Positions 1-11,485 of a stretch of DNA of 64,000 nt are shown piece by piece. Each line of letters begins with the position of its first letter. The first letter of the stretch is position 1. Source of the stretch: Panax quinquefolius. Its lineage: Eukaryota; Streptophyta; Magnoliopsida; Apiales; Araliaceae. The position numbers and the translations under genes are program-made. Location: assembly GCA_020205615.1 (NCBI GenBank), contig CM035151.1:47421409-47485408 (forward strand), written 5' to 3'. A model generated the notes under the pieces. It saw only the letters and a list, made by a program, of their open reading frames with translations, did not search any database and was not told the DNA's origin.

Positions 1-17
1 AAAATATCAATGAAATC

Positions 18-344
18 GATAAAATTAATGAAATACCCACTATAGTTGGCAAGTTTTACTGATTACACAATTGAACTTTTAATTTTTTAAATTACTCCAC
101 TAAACTAATTATTATTTTGAATTTGGGTTATTTCATTAAAAAAAATAATCGGACGTTAATTTTTTTTAACGAAATGACGTCCGTTTATTTTTTTTAAAAA
201 ATTAACATCCGTTTATTTTTTTTAACGAAATGACCAAATTTCAAAATAATAATTAGTTTAGTGGTGTAATTTGAAAAATTAAAAGTTCAATGATATAATG
301 AGTAAAATCTACCAACTACAATGGATATATCTTTAGTTTTGCCC
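18..344. mobile_element. Mutator-type MITE (long-TIR foldback element)
   Basis: The two halves are inverted copies of each other. The left arm (about 18-130) and the reverse complement of the right arm (about 230-344) share long blocks such as TTGAACTTTTAATTTTT and AAACTAATTATTATTTTGAA. The arms are separated by an A/T-rich centre with the repeated words ACGTCCGTTTATTTTTTTT and ACATCCGTTTATTTTTTTT. A perfect 9-bp direct repeat, AATGAAATC, flanks the element at 9-17 and 345-353. A 9-bp target duplication with long inverted arms is the classical signature of Mutator-like elements. There is no transposase, so it would be non-autonomous. Confidence 0.8.
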
Positions 345-353
345 AATGAAATC

Positions 354-498
354 TAAACCACAAAACATCATTTAAAATATCCTCTTGTTGCACTTTTAGA
401 TGCAAAATCATCAATTATACTATCATATTTAATATTTTCGAACATATCATTTTTAATACATAGTATCCTCTTGTTGTTACGTATATATCCACATTAAC

Positions 499-560
<62 letters not shown>

Positions 561-745
561 AAGATCACCCTTTAACTTTTATAAAATCAAAAATGATCCA
601 CGGTTTAAAAGTAGGATTCTCGTTTTTGTTGTTTTTTTTTTTTTTAAATATATTTTATACAATAAAGTATGTCAAATTAAATTGTTCTAAGCATGTATCA
701 ATATACATATCAAATTAAAAAAATTAATAATTCGCATAAAGGATT
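354..745. other. AT-rich sequence, probable leader of copia element C1
   Basis: No ORF of note. This stretch lies on the internal side of the C1 primer binding site, so reading leftwards it should be untranslated leader of that minus-strand copia element. The gag that would follow is not visible. The Mutator-type MITE and a TA microsatellite lie in the same stretch. Confidence 0.4.
502..557. repeat. TA dinucleotide microsatellite
   Basis: An uninterrupted alternating TA tract of about 56 bp. Confidence 0.95.
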
Positions 746-758
746 GGCTTTGATACCA
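746..758 (-). promoter_or_regulatory. Primer binding site of C1 (initiator Met tRNA type)
   Basis: On the minus strand the sequence TGGTATCAAAGCC follows the LTR end TTAACA after one spacer base. It matches the usual plant retrotransposon primer site TGGTATCAGAGCC with one difference. It fixes the C1 LTR 3' end at 760 and its minus orientation. Confidence 0.8.
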
Positions 759-759
759 C

Positions 760-2607
760 TGTTAAGTTTGTAATATTCATAAACGCAATCAAATTGCACA
801 AAATAAGCGAAAGCATGGAAAATCAGAGTTTTAAAAATTTTACAAACCATATACTCGGATTATCCTTTATGCACAATTATTAATTGAACGAAAATATAAA
901 AAACAAGAATCATACCTTTGAAGATTCGAGCTTCCTCAAGTACAAGTTCACCTCCAATCTTTTTCGCGTTCAACTTGAATCCACCGGATTTGGTTCCTTC
1001 TTTTGATCAACGTTAGCCACCCATGTGTTTGGCCTCTATAGGTGATCCACCAAGGAAGAAGAAATATTAAAAAAAGGGTGTTTGGCAAAACCCTAGTTTT
1101 TCTATCTCTCATAGAAAATGGTGTACTCTCCCAACTATTAGAATCACGTATATTGATCTTTGATATAACACTCCTCTTATAAATATATCAGTTAACCCTT
1201 CTAATCTAATTAGAAAATAGGGTATTATTTAATTAATTAAATTCTTTTAATTAATTAAGCTCTCTAATCTTATTAAGGATAATTAATTAAACCCTTTTAA
1301 TTAATTTAAGCTCCTAATCTTATTAGGAATATATGAGAGTACTTTTATTAATTAATTCTCAAACTCTTTTAGGAATTAAATAATAATAATAGTAATAATA
1401 ATTATAAGACTCCTCTTATTAATTTATATTTAATATTTTCAAAATATTAAATAATAAATATTAAGCTATTTAATTTATTCTATCACCATAGATTAAATTA
1501 AATATATTTAACTTATTATTAAGATTATGCCATTAACTTCTTAAATAATTATTCTTCCTTTTATGGTGTGACCCTTTAGGTTCTCCATATTAAACCGATT
1601 GTGAATAAATCAATTGGAACAATTATAATCTTATTTAAATAAATAAATTAAATTATTAATTTATTTAAATAAATAATATTTATTCTACAATATGGATAAG
1701 CCTCCCTAGCGATCAACGACTTTCCAGATAATATAGATTTCAACATTAATCATAAAAGAACCTTTGAGTAAATAGTTACCGTACAATTCAATCCTTCCCA
1801 ATTAAAAATAAGACATTGAATTACTGTCAAGTCTTATTTTATTTAATTATATGTATTTCGATCCTTAAATACACAACTCCAAATAATGCAAACTAGAAAC
1901 TCCTTTCTAATTTTATTCTGCCTTGGCCAAGGACTACTGAGTTGTCATTTATCGAATCACATAGGATATTTCTTTTCTTTTACTAGAAGCGGTAGATTCT
2001 TTATTGATCATACATTATCTCCATGTACAACCTTATTATAACCAAGCATACCCTTTGATATACCCTAAGGGTCTTAAGCAATAAGTCAAAGTATAACTCA
2101 TCATACACAAGATACTATGATGATCTCAAGTCCAAGGATTACTTGTACTACTATCACCACATGAATTCCTATTGACAGGCAAGTAAAACTCCACTAGGTA
2201 TTCCTTAACGAGCCACGTTCAGTGTACTTATTCTCCAACAAGTACCTACATACTTGCTTTAGTGTCTCCACACAAATGATCATGAGATCAATCATCCTCA
2301 TCCAATGAGCAAGCAACGTTTGTACCAATCTATTCGGATTCACTAATCCCCAATTTAGTAATCCAACGATTGGGAACTATTTTAGTTTTAAGCTTTCTAA
2401 GAATTTAGATCTCATTAGAATGATCATCATCATTATTCTAAAAGCATTGCTTAAAACTATAGGTTTATCACATATTATAAAGCAACATCATATAGATAAT
2501 TAAAAGCCTTTAATAAATTAATACTTTTTATTAATAAATGAATAAGATTATTACAAAGTATATGCTTTATCATTAAACATGATTGGCTTGTGTGCATACT
2601 ACTTTTA
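760..2607 (-). mobile_element. Ty1/copia 5' LTR (C1)
   Basis: Read on the minus strand, this 1.85-kb block is co-linear with the 3' LTR of C2 (31244-33351): same start (AAAGTAGTATGCA), same middle (the TTTTAAGCAATGCTTTTAGAAT region) and same end (CTTAACA versus CCTAACA). A tRNA-Met primer site follows its 3' end, so it is a 5' LTR whose element continues leftwards. The first dinucleotide is TA rather than TG, one transition from canonical. It lacks the Stowaway MITE found in the C2 LTR and therefore shows the empty site. Its outer edge abuts an Athila-like ORF at 2608, so C1 apparently inserted there; the other flank is outside the window. Confidence 0.85.
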
Positions 2608-3052
2608 CCCATATGCCTCAGTTGTCGCCCATTTGTGTTACAAGGCGGGAGTTACTTGGGCAGATGAGCAGTTGCAGTTTCCTAGCCAAGACATTACCAA
2701 TGCTACTATTTCAAAATTTGAGGACTGGGTAGAAGGCACACCACACTCGAGGGGTAAAGGTTTTATTCTTCCGACAACATCTTCGGTGCCATCTTCGCAG
2801 CCAACACAGCCAACTGCAGCAACTTCATCCCATGCCATTACAGAGAATGATGATCGCAAACTTAGGAGATTAGAGAGAAAAGTGGACACCATGTATGCTA
2901 ACTTTTTGACGTTTGCAAATGGGTTATCACGGTCACTAGCTGAAGCCTTCGCGCAACAAGGAACAATGTTAGAGTGGCCTCAATTTGGTACAACCGTGCC
3001 TTTTCCACCACCAGACTCACCACCTGAGGAGGGTGGCCATGCCGATAATTAG
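2608..3052 (+). pseudogene. Athila-type 3' ORF remnant (plant transposon protein / env-position ORF) of P
   Basis: An open frame of about 148 codons runs from the C1 junction to a TAA stop. The first part (around residues YASVVAHLCYKAGV) resembles the conserved stretch seen in proteins annotated as putative plant transposon protein, typical of Athila-like elements. A Ser/Thr/Pro/Gln-rich linker follows, then a charged helical segment (KLRRLERKVDTMYANFL) and a proline-rich acidic tail (PFPPPDSPPEEGG). The frame continues 29 codons into C1 LTR sequence, so the apparent methionine is not the original start. The 5' part of the gene is lost or lies beyond C1. It is followed by the polypurine tract and LTR of P, which fits an ORF between pol and the 3' LTR. 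The family assignment comes from resemblance and context. Confidence 0.55.
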
Positions 3053-4292
3053 GGGAGTTTTCTATGCCCTTTACCTTTATTTATTGGTACAATGAATATG
3101 CTAAGTTTGGGGGTATTGGGTGCTTAGTAGTGTAGTGTAGAGCATGTAGTATAATTACATATCATTTATCCATGTTTAGTATAGTCTTTGAATGTTAAGG
3201 TGTTTATGTTTATTTTATAGAATTTTTTTTCGTTTGTTGCTTATTATTTGTTTAGTTTATATGTTTAGTTGCATAACATTACATATTCCCAAGTATCTAG
3301 TTAGTGGAATTCTAATTGAGTCAATGATGAAGTAAGTAATTTAATGGATTTTTAAACTAGGTTGATAGCTTGAGTTGAGTTATAATGTTATACATCATAT
3401 GATTTATGCTTGTTGTTTAGATGCTACCTGGTAGCACATTAGTGTTCATGTTTGCTTGTTGGTTAAAGAATAACTTGTTTGCCTGCTGAGAAGAAAATGT
3501 TGTTTCTAAAGATAGAATTATGTAGGAAGTGAACATAGACTATGAAAACACTTATACTCAAACTTTGAGAACACATAAGAATGCTTGCTATATTAAAAAA
3601 AGAAAAGAAAAGAAAAGAAAAAGAGAAAGATATGAAAAATTACCGTGGCTAGTCTTGTTTCGAGGCTTTTGTTACTTGAGCAAGTACGTTTGAGGGGATT
3701 TTCTTTACACCTAGCGCCCTAAGGTCTTTATGGTCTGGGAGTCGCTGGTTAAAAGCTCGCTAATGGGGTAGCACTGCTAGCCTAATGGAATGAGGCATTG
3801 CACAGTCATGGGAAAAAGAAAAGAAATCAATAAACACCACGTTAAAGTGCGAAAATCACCCTCGTGAGTAAATATAAAGAAGAATAAACCCATTGTTGAA
3901 CCTTAGTTTGTATTGATGTGTTGGAGTAGTTGTTGTTTCAGTTGTATGCATAGATCTTGATTTGAACTTCAGTTTTCTTTCTTAAGTAGTATAGCGTGTG
4001 TAATCTTTGCCTTTGTCAAGCTTATTTGTGAACACATCACACACACAAAACATTTTTATAACATGTTTGGATTATTTGATTGTATGGTGTTATGCATGTA
4101 GCTTGGTTTGATACTTTGTTCTTGAATTTGGATATTTCTCTGAGGCACAATTGATTGGAATTCTAATAGGGCTGGAAATCTTGGGAATCACTTGCATGAT
4201 AGTGTAGTTTGTATAGCATGTAGTTTTCATTGTCTAATTTGTTTTTGTGTGTATTGCTTAAGGGCAAGCAATAGTTCAAGTTTGGGGGTATT
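3053..4292 (+). other. 3' untranslated region of Athila-like element P, with two polypurine-tract copies
   Basis: No convincing ORF. The 13-base word AAGTTTGGGGGTA occurs twice, at 3103-3115 and at 4278-4290. The second copy directly precedes the LTR start TGATAAGTAGG and is the functional polypurine tract position. A purine tract of AAAAGAAAAG units lies near 3598-3625. Confidence 0.6.
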
Positions 4293-5504
4293 TGATAAGT
4301 AGGTTTTATACCTACTTATTGGTTACCAACTCACTGCAATTTTGCTCAACTCAAGTATTTTTGGTATGTTTTATATGCTTTTTGTGTTTGTTTTGCAGTG
4401 TGCATAGTTGGAACTCCTAAGGAATAGAAATGGCATAGTGGAAAGTAATGGCTAGGATGGAGGAAGTAGATGAGTTCAAGCAGATGAGGAGGACAACTAG
4501 AAGGGCTCTTATGTGGCCAAATGAAGAAGTAACAAGTGAAGAAAAGAAGAAGAAAGTAACTAGCAATCAACAACAGTCCAAAGAACAACAACGAAGAAGC
4601 CGTGAGAATACAAGTAGAAGCGTGGATCTACCGCCATAAAAAGCTAGACACGCGGCGCCCGCCATGTAAGAATACCGAAGCGAGACGAGGGCACAGCGTC
4701 CAAGATAATTTGCAAAGGGACACGATGCGCCTGTGCCATGCATTCGGCAACATCATATGTAGCGCGCCCGCACCCAAATTACACTGTGATACCGCACGGC
4801 CATGCTAGCCACACTTGGTTTAAAATGTTGACTTTCTATTTTGCAAAGGCTAGAGCGTGTTTGCTGTATTTAGATATACTGGATTGTTTTAAAAAGACGT
4901 ATTTTATTCTATTATCAGTTATTATTTCCATTATTAGGGTTTCATAGTCTAGAGAGATTCCATAGCCTTTCTCTACTATTTTGGGCTTCTCTCTCTAGAT
5001 TGATTGATTGTAAAGACTGTGTTTTAATTTTATTGATGAATATGGACCTGAACTAGCTTGGAATCAAACTTTGAAGCAGGGTTTATCAGATTTGATCCAT
5101 CATTTCCCTTATATCTCTTGCTTTCTTTTCTTATTTCAATGTTTGGCTTCAATCCCATAATGGTTATTGATTCAGCAATGAGCTAATTTCCATTATGGGA
5201 TTCTAATGGAGTTTAATGTGTAGTTCTTACCTGTATGCCTATTTGTGATGCTTGTATGTTTAGTATTGGATTGCCTAACATGGTTGCAATAATATTTTTG
5301 AATGTTTGATCACCATTCACCGTAATTACTTATATGGAATTGAATAAGGAAATATGAGTATAGATTTAATCATGTTGGCATATGTTCATGAGACTTACAT
5401 ACGTTAGGTTTTGTGATTCGTGACACAGATAGGCATATACCAGTTCACCATGTGTAATCATTGAGAGAGCTTGTGCTTAAATCATTGTTGCTTGTAATTC
5501 ACAT

Positions 5505-8070
5505 TGTGATGCCCCCAAAATAGGTATACATCACCCATCTTGAGTCGCCAAATACATGGTACAAAATTCAAATACAACTTAATTATACAACAGTCTTGCA
5601 AAATACGACAAAACATAATCTAAGAGTTTTAATAAGAATATTGTAATCTAGAAAATATCCACACTCAATGGAGTCCTCATTACATTTATTGTCACACTAT
5701 TTTAGAGAATAGTGAGGACTACTAAAACAACCATCTGGAGCGTTAATCCATTCCTCGACTCGTCCCAGCTATATTCTCATTTCCTGAAGAGAACAGTGAA
5801 ATAAAGGGTGAGCTCAACTAACCCAGTAAGAAATATTATGACTAAGATAATGCAGAATAATTTATCGTTATCCTTCAACAGTGTTAAACTGATAAAATAT
5901 AACAAACATCAAGTTTAATTGCAGCGGAACAAGCAATCCATTAGAAGAGTCAAGTAGAGAATAAAATCTACTATCTTCTATGATTTAAAAGGTTTTTCAT
6001 CACTTTTATCGCTGAGACTCGGCTTAATAAATATACCACATCATCCCTACACTACGTCCAATGATATTTATTAGTATCACGACCACAAATTTTCCATGCA
6101 CTACGGGCTAAGGATATTCGTGTATTCATCAATGGTCATGATCATGCCAACAACTGTCCATCAATGCACTACGGCCAATGAGGACTTCTACCACATCATT
6201 TGTAACATTACGGTCATGATTATACCTAATAATCCCTGGTCATAATCATATCAAGTCCATCTATGCACTACAGGCCATAGATGTTTTTCAACATATTATA
6301 AACATGATGATGATGACAATGATATAAGAATTCAATAAAACAAGTTCAAGGATAAATTTTTAAAGATTTATAATTTAATTTATCCAGAAATCAATAACGT
6401 CCAAATTGTCAACATGATACTGTTTTGTGAAGTAAAATTCAAGAATGCTCAGAAGAATATTTCCATGAAAAGATACTGGATGAAGCACAAATATCCAGGA
6501 TATTCTACTAATTTCATGGAGTATAGAAGCCAAAACTTTAACCAAGCGAGTATAATAGAATATATGAAAGCGCAAATGGATTTTTGCGCCGTGCAGTAAT
6601 CACGTGAGACAGATCATTTCAATAATTTAATAAGGAATGAATACAAAGGATCATTCACCATGCATGCGGTAGTCCACATAGACAGGTTATTCCAATAGAA
6701 TAATAAAGAATGGAATAACAGAAGAATTCACCATGAAGAATAACAGAAAATAACTCTCTTCATGAATACGAAAGAAATAATACACCTTCCTTAGAAGAAA
6801 CTGGATATTGGAATAGTGAGGTAGCAGACTTCTCTTCTTCTTTCTCTCTATAATAATTGCTTTTGTGAGACTTAGTGAATTGGTGAGAATGAAGGAAGAA
6901 TGAGCTTCTATTTATAGGAAAATATTGTTTCGATAATTGCACGTTTTGAGGCTCGAAATATTACAGTATAATACCTTCCTCTTTTTCTTCATTTTTAATT
7001 TAGTCCTGCAAGTATTATCAAACTTGCACCACCTCCCCTAATAGAAAATAATATGAAATAATAGTTCATTCATGTGACTTATTAGTATAATCGTGTGAAA
7101 AAACTAATTAAAGTATAGTACCTTCATCTATATCTCTATTTTTAATTTAGTCATGCAAGTATTATCAATCTTGCACCACCTCCCCTAATAGTGCATGAAT
7201 GTGAATCAATAGTGCACACATGTAAACAAATAGTTATAAGCATGAGAAATAATAGCAATTAATTGCTCATTTATCCGATTAATTACCCGATTGGTCAATA
7301 TAACCTCCAGACATCAATAAATGTCGATTTCCACTAACACTAATAATCCCAACACAATGGAACTATCAATTTGATCTTTAATCAACACGAACTTATTCAT
7401 CATTAATATCATAACTCATAATATTTAACAACCAGGTCGTTCCTAGGAAAGAGGGGGCTTTCCGATAAGGATTTCTCTTTATTGGCGCGCAATTAGGTGA
7501 CCAAACCTCTCCTTGACAGAACTTCTAGACATTGTCAATATTGCAAATAATAATATGAATAACTTTATCGTCTCAATTATTGATTTAATAATAATAAATA
7601 TTATGCAGATGATACTGTGACAATAATTGAATCAATAATATACGAGATATGATGCAACAATTACTGTAGCAATAATTGAGTATAACTGAGTGACTTCTCA
7701 CGTAAGCATCAATAATCAATACCATGTGCTACTATGCAACCACGCGTATTACTGTATTTTTACCACCGGGTAGTTCAATAGTTTAACGGTAAAACTTTCC
7801 GTTATTTTTATAAAAAGATAATTCTGTCATTTTCTAACTACGACAATACTTTCGTTGTGGGGTCCACCAATGATTGTGTGAGTAAATACGAATATTCCTT
7901 GTTAAAACGAATATTCCCCGACCAATCGAATATTATATAACCACTTGCTTACTTTGCAAAATTTGTAAATAATACCAATAACTATAACATTATATCAAAT
8001 CCACACCATAATATTCAAAAATATATTTCGAGAAAAATTAATTTTTATTCATAAAAGTTGGGGTCTTACA
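5505..8070 (-). mobile_element. Tekay-like LTR 1 of element A
   Basis: On the minus strand it starts TGTAAGACCCCAACTTTTA and ends GGGGGCATCACA, and it is co-linear with the LTR at 11486-14195 and with the LTRs of U, T1, T2 and T3. U3 contains two 79-bp direct repeats (about 6966-7044 and 7114-7192), each with CTTGCACCACCTCCCCTAATAG-type sequence. A TATA box lies at 6908-6917. The tandem array downstream of the TATA box is short here, about two units. Confidence 0.85.
6908..6917 (-). promoter_or_regulatory. LTR TATA box (A, LTR 1)
   Basis: CTATAAATAG on the minus strand, followed by AAGCTCATTC. The same block recurs at the equivalent place in the U, T1, T2 and T3 LTRs, which supports a real U3 promoter element. 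Confidence 0.75.
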
Positions 8071-8122
8071 CACATAGATATATAATGGGTTGGGTAATTT
8101 TGATGCTTGCATGAATTCCATC
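8071..8122 (+). repeat. Second copy of the host flank inside element A
   Basis: This 52-bp block begins with the target duplication cacat and matches 14196-14247, the sequence that follows the outer LTR, with a few substitutions (TAATGGGTTGG and AATTTTGATGCTT shared). Element pol sequence starts at the end of the block, where both parents share ATC. Confidence 0.8.
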
Positions 8123-9589
8123 GATTAAAGTCGATAGAATTCATATGTTATCCATCATCACATGGGTCCCTGGAGTCTTTAACTCTATCTCCATCCTTTG
8201 CAAGTCATACAAAATGGGCCTTTGCATTGACAATATCGCACTCGTACCCGCATATGATCTTCTACTCAATGCGTCAGCTACCACGTTCGCTTTTCCAGCA
8301 TGGTATTGAATAGTATGATCATAATCTTTCAACAGTTCGAGCCAACGTCGTTTCCGCATATTGAGTTCCTTTTGAGTGAAGAAATATTTGAGGCTTTTAT
8401 GATCCGTATAGATCTCCACCTTCTCTCCATACAGGTAATGCCTCCAAATCTTAACCGCAAAAACGACAGCTACCAACTCTAGATCATGAGTAGGATAATT
8501 CCTCTTATATTCTTTGATTTGTCGTGAGGCATAGGCTATAAATTTCCCATGTTGCATGAGAACACATCCTAACCCTTTGCCTGAAGCATCACTGTAGATG
8601 ACAAATCCCTCCAAGCCAGATGGTATTATCAGAACAGGTGCTGAAATAAGCCTCCTCTTGAGTTCTTGAAAACTCTTCTCACATTCCTCGCTCCAATCGA
8701 ACTTTTTATCTTTCTGAGTCAGCTGAGTTAATGGAGTAGCGATTTGAGAAAACCCTTCTACGAATCTCCGATAATAACCAAACTAAGCGAGAAAGCTATG
8801 ACGGCCATCATTTGATTTAGGTTGCTCCCAGCTTTGAATAGCTTCAATCTTTGTCGGGTCAACAGATATTCCATGATTTAATACTACGTGCCCAAGGAAT
8901 GCTACTTCCTCAAGCTAGAACTCGCATTTCTTCAACTTTTCATAAAGCTTGTTTTCATAAATATTTTGGAGTATCAGCCTTAAGTGTTGCTCATGATCTT
9001 CACGGATTTTGGAATATATGAGGATGTCATCAATAAAGACGACCACAAAGTGATCCAAATATTCCTTGAATACTCGGTTCATCATATCCATGAAGGCAGC
9101 AGGCGCATTAGTCAATCCAAAAGACATGACTAGGAATTCGTAATGCCCGTATCGAGTTCTGAAAGCCATCTTTGGAATGTCATCGGTTCTAATCTTTAAT
9201 TGATGATATCCAAAACGAAGATCGATCTTTGAAAATAATTTGGCTCCTTGCAACTGGTCAAACAGGTCATCAATGCGAGGCAACGGGTACCTATTTTTGA
9301 TGGTGACATGTTTTAACTCCCGATAATCAATACATAGTCGCATACTTCCATCTTTCTTCTTCACGAATAGAATAGGAGTACCCCAAGGAGACGTACTAGG
9401 ACGAATGAAATCGATGTCTAACAATTCCTGTAGTTGGGTTTTTAACTCCTGAAGTTCAATAGGAGCCATTCAATATGGGGCTTTGGAAATGGTTTTGTAC
9501 CAGAGTTCCAAGGTCGATACCAAACTCGATTTCATGCTCCGGGGGTAGGCCAGGAAGTTCTTCGGGGAATACGTCAGGAAATTTATTAA
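8123..9589 (-). pseudogene. Tekay-like reverse transcriptase and RNase H (element A)
   Basis: RT converts element RNA to cDNA and RNase H removes the template. RT shows the [20 protein letters not shown] block, [13 protein letters not shown] and the catalytic FIDDILIYS motif (FIDD at 9026-9037 on the minus strand). RNase H shows [26 protein letters not shown] and ADALSR. The frame is open from about 9469 to 8141 apart from two stops, one after KKCEF near 8916 and one after FLA near 8786. It is offset from the protease frame by a frameshift near 9500. It is the best preserved Tekay-type RT in the window. Integrase should follow but is cut away at 8122. Confidence 0.88.
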
Positions 9590-10120
9590 CAATAGAAATA
9601 TCATTCAAATCTGATGTATTTTTGTTTAAATCTGTGACATGAGCTAAGAAAGCTTGACATCCGTTTTTCAATAAACGAATAGCTTTATGGCTTGAGATGA
9701 CTGTGATTGATTTTAATGGTTTGGTCGCTTGAATTCGCATAATAGGTTGATTAGGAATATGAAAGCTAACAACCTTACGAAAAAAATCAATTTTAGCATG
9801 ATGAGTAGTTAACCAATCAATCCCTAGAATCACGTCAAATGCAAGTATTTTTAAGGAGATAAGATCGACAAGTAATGTGCGGTTATAGATTTGAATAAAA
9901 TAAGACTTATAAACAGTGGATGTAATGAAGGTTTCTCCCAACGGAGTTTCAACAGATAAGTCAAAGTCTAATTTCTCCAAGTCAAATTTAAGCGTTGAGC
10001 GCAAGAAGGAGAAATAAAAGAATGGGTAGAACCAGTATCAAATAAGGTATATACTTCGCTAGAGTTTATGATAAGCTTACCCGTGATGACCTCGTTCGGG
10101 TTCCTTGCTTTCTGGGAGGT
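9590..10120 (-). pseudogene. Retropepsin-type aspartic protease (element A)
   Basis: The protease would process the Gag-Pol polyprotein. The active site LFDTGSTHSFIS is intact, with Asp-Thr-Gly encoded at 10031-10039 on the minus strand. Downstream sequence includes ILAFDVILGIDWL, the usual second conserved block of Ty3 proteases. A frameshift at about 9970-10004 splits the domain between two frames. It sits between the Gag zinc knuckles and RT. Confidence 0.82.
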
Positions 10121-11325
10121 CACGGCAAACGCTCTCCCTTGAACTACCGATTTTGACTTTTCTCGGGATGACCTTTGGTGCCTCCATCCTAAATTTGGAC
10201 TTGTCTTGATTGCCACGACAAAATCGAGCTAGGTGACCTTCTCTTCCATAATTATAACACGCTTTGGATCGCATCGCAGATTTGGGTGATGTGTCCCTCC
10301 CTCCGCATTTGAAGCATATGATAGGTGGTCGTTCTCCTCCTTAACAACGGGTCTTTGGTCTTCGACGTCTTTCCATCATTGTTGAATCTTCTCTTCTTGA
10401 AATGTCCACTCTTATTGTCTTGGCCATGATTACCACCGAAGTGGTTACCATTTCTAGCATGTTGATTCCCTCCACGTTTATAGTCACCGCTTCGATGACT
10501 TCTACCACTAGTATTATCATTTTGCCGGGTGCTTTCTCTTGGTTGGGTTGAATCGTTATTGCGCTCCAATAACTGAGCCCTATTCACAACATCTGAATAC
10601 AAACATAGTTTATGAGAGATAAGGTATTGACGTATCTCGGGTTTCAAACCTCTTAGAAACATTCGCGTCATTCTCTCCTCATTATCAACTAAGTGAGACG
10701 CAAACCGGGACAACTCAGCAAACATAGCTTCATACTGCGACACGGTCATATTGTTCTGCTCTAACTTGATGAACTCTACCTTTTTTATGTGACGAATACT
10801 TTCGGGAAAGTTCTTATCGTTGAATAGTTCTTGGAACTTCTCCCAAGACATCTTCAGTGCGGCAGGTTGAGTATGCTTTATCGATTCCCACCAGTAATCT
10901 GCCTCTCCTCACAACATAAAGGTGGCAAAGGGAACCTTTTGCTCCTCGGAGCATCCCAAGACATCAAATATCTTGGTGATCTACTTTATCCATGCTTCCG
11001 CCTTAAGTGGTTTTGGCTCTCCAATAAACTCCAGTGGTCCCAGCTCCTTGAACTATTTAGCAGTGACCGTCCGAGAGTTTGCAGTGTTTCCACCTACATT
11101 TTGGACAGGAGCCGTTCTCGCCTGATGTTGCATGAATTGCATAAAGCCTCTAAACATTCCCTCGTTCATCATTTGGTCAGTGTTGTTGTTTGCATGAGGA
11201 TTGTCGCCTTCCTGATGCACATTTTCTTACTTATTGATCTATGGAGACTCAACGGTCTCATGTGCTCCATTGCTATTCTCAACATTCTCGGATGTCTTTT
11301 TCAAATACTGCCACAAAACAAGGGT
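10121..11325 (-). pseudogene. Gag with zinc knuckles (element A)
   Basis: Gag forms the particle and its nucleocapsid part binds element RNA. Retrotrans_gag-type sequence is visible, for example MSWEKFQELFNDKNFPESIR and KLEQNNMTVSQYEAMFAELS, followed by an Asn/Gly/His-rich linker. Two CCHC knuckles follow; the second reads CYNYGREGHLARFC, so its second Cys is replaced by Tyr. The N-terminal third (10852-11325) is in frame but carries TAG or TGA codons in place of apparent Gln or Arg codons, consistent with C-to-T changes. A frameshift lies near 10300. The start codon matching T1 and T2 is lost. Confidence 0.8.
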
Positions 11326-11470
11326 TAATTAACATGCAACATATTATCCCTATACTCTGACCGACCAATTAAATACCAAATAAACTTAGGTAGGTCATAC
11401 TAGCGAAGGAATTCCCCATCTCTCCCCTCCTAGTTCTAGTCTCACATCTTAGCCAGGGATCATATCCCTA

Positions 11471-11483
11471 AGCTTTGATACCA
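11471..11483 (-). promoter_or_regulatory. Primer binding site of element A
   Basis: The minus strand reads TTGGTATCAAAGCT two bases after the LTR end TCACA. It matches the tRNA-iMet complement with one mismatch and fixes the 5' LTR as 11486-14195. Confidence 0.75.
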
Positions 11484-11485
11484 AC

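Noticed and set aside
502..557. Long TA tract considered as an origin or matrix attachment signal
   Set aside because: A plain microsatellite; a second one in C3 shows that such tracts simply arise in this AT-rich DNA.
4346..4947. Four overlapping small ORFs in the P LTR
   Set aside because: They lie between a clear LTR start and the A insertion, overlap on both strands and show no family resemblance.
10831..11328. Plus-strand ORF of 165 codons
   Set aside because: Antisense to the N-terminal Gag of element A; the minus-strand reading matches T1 and T2 Gag.
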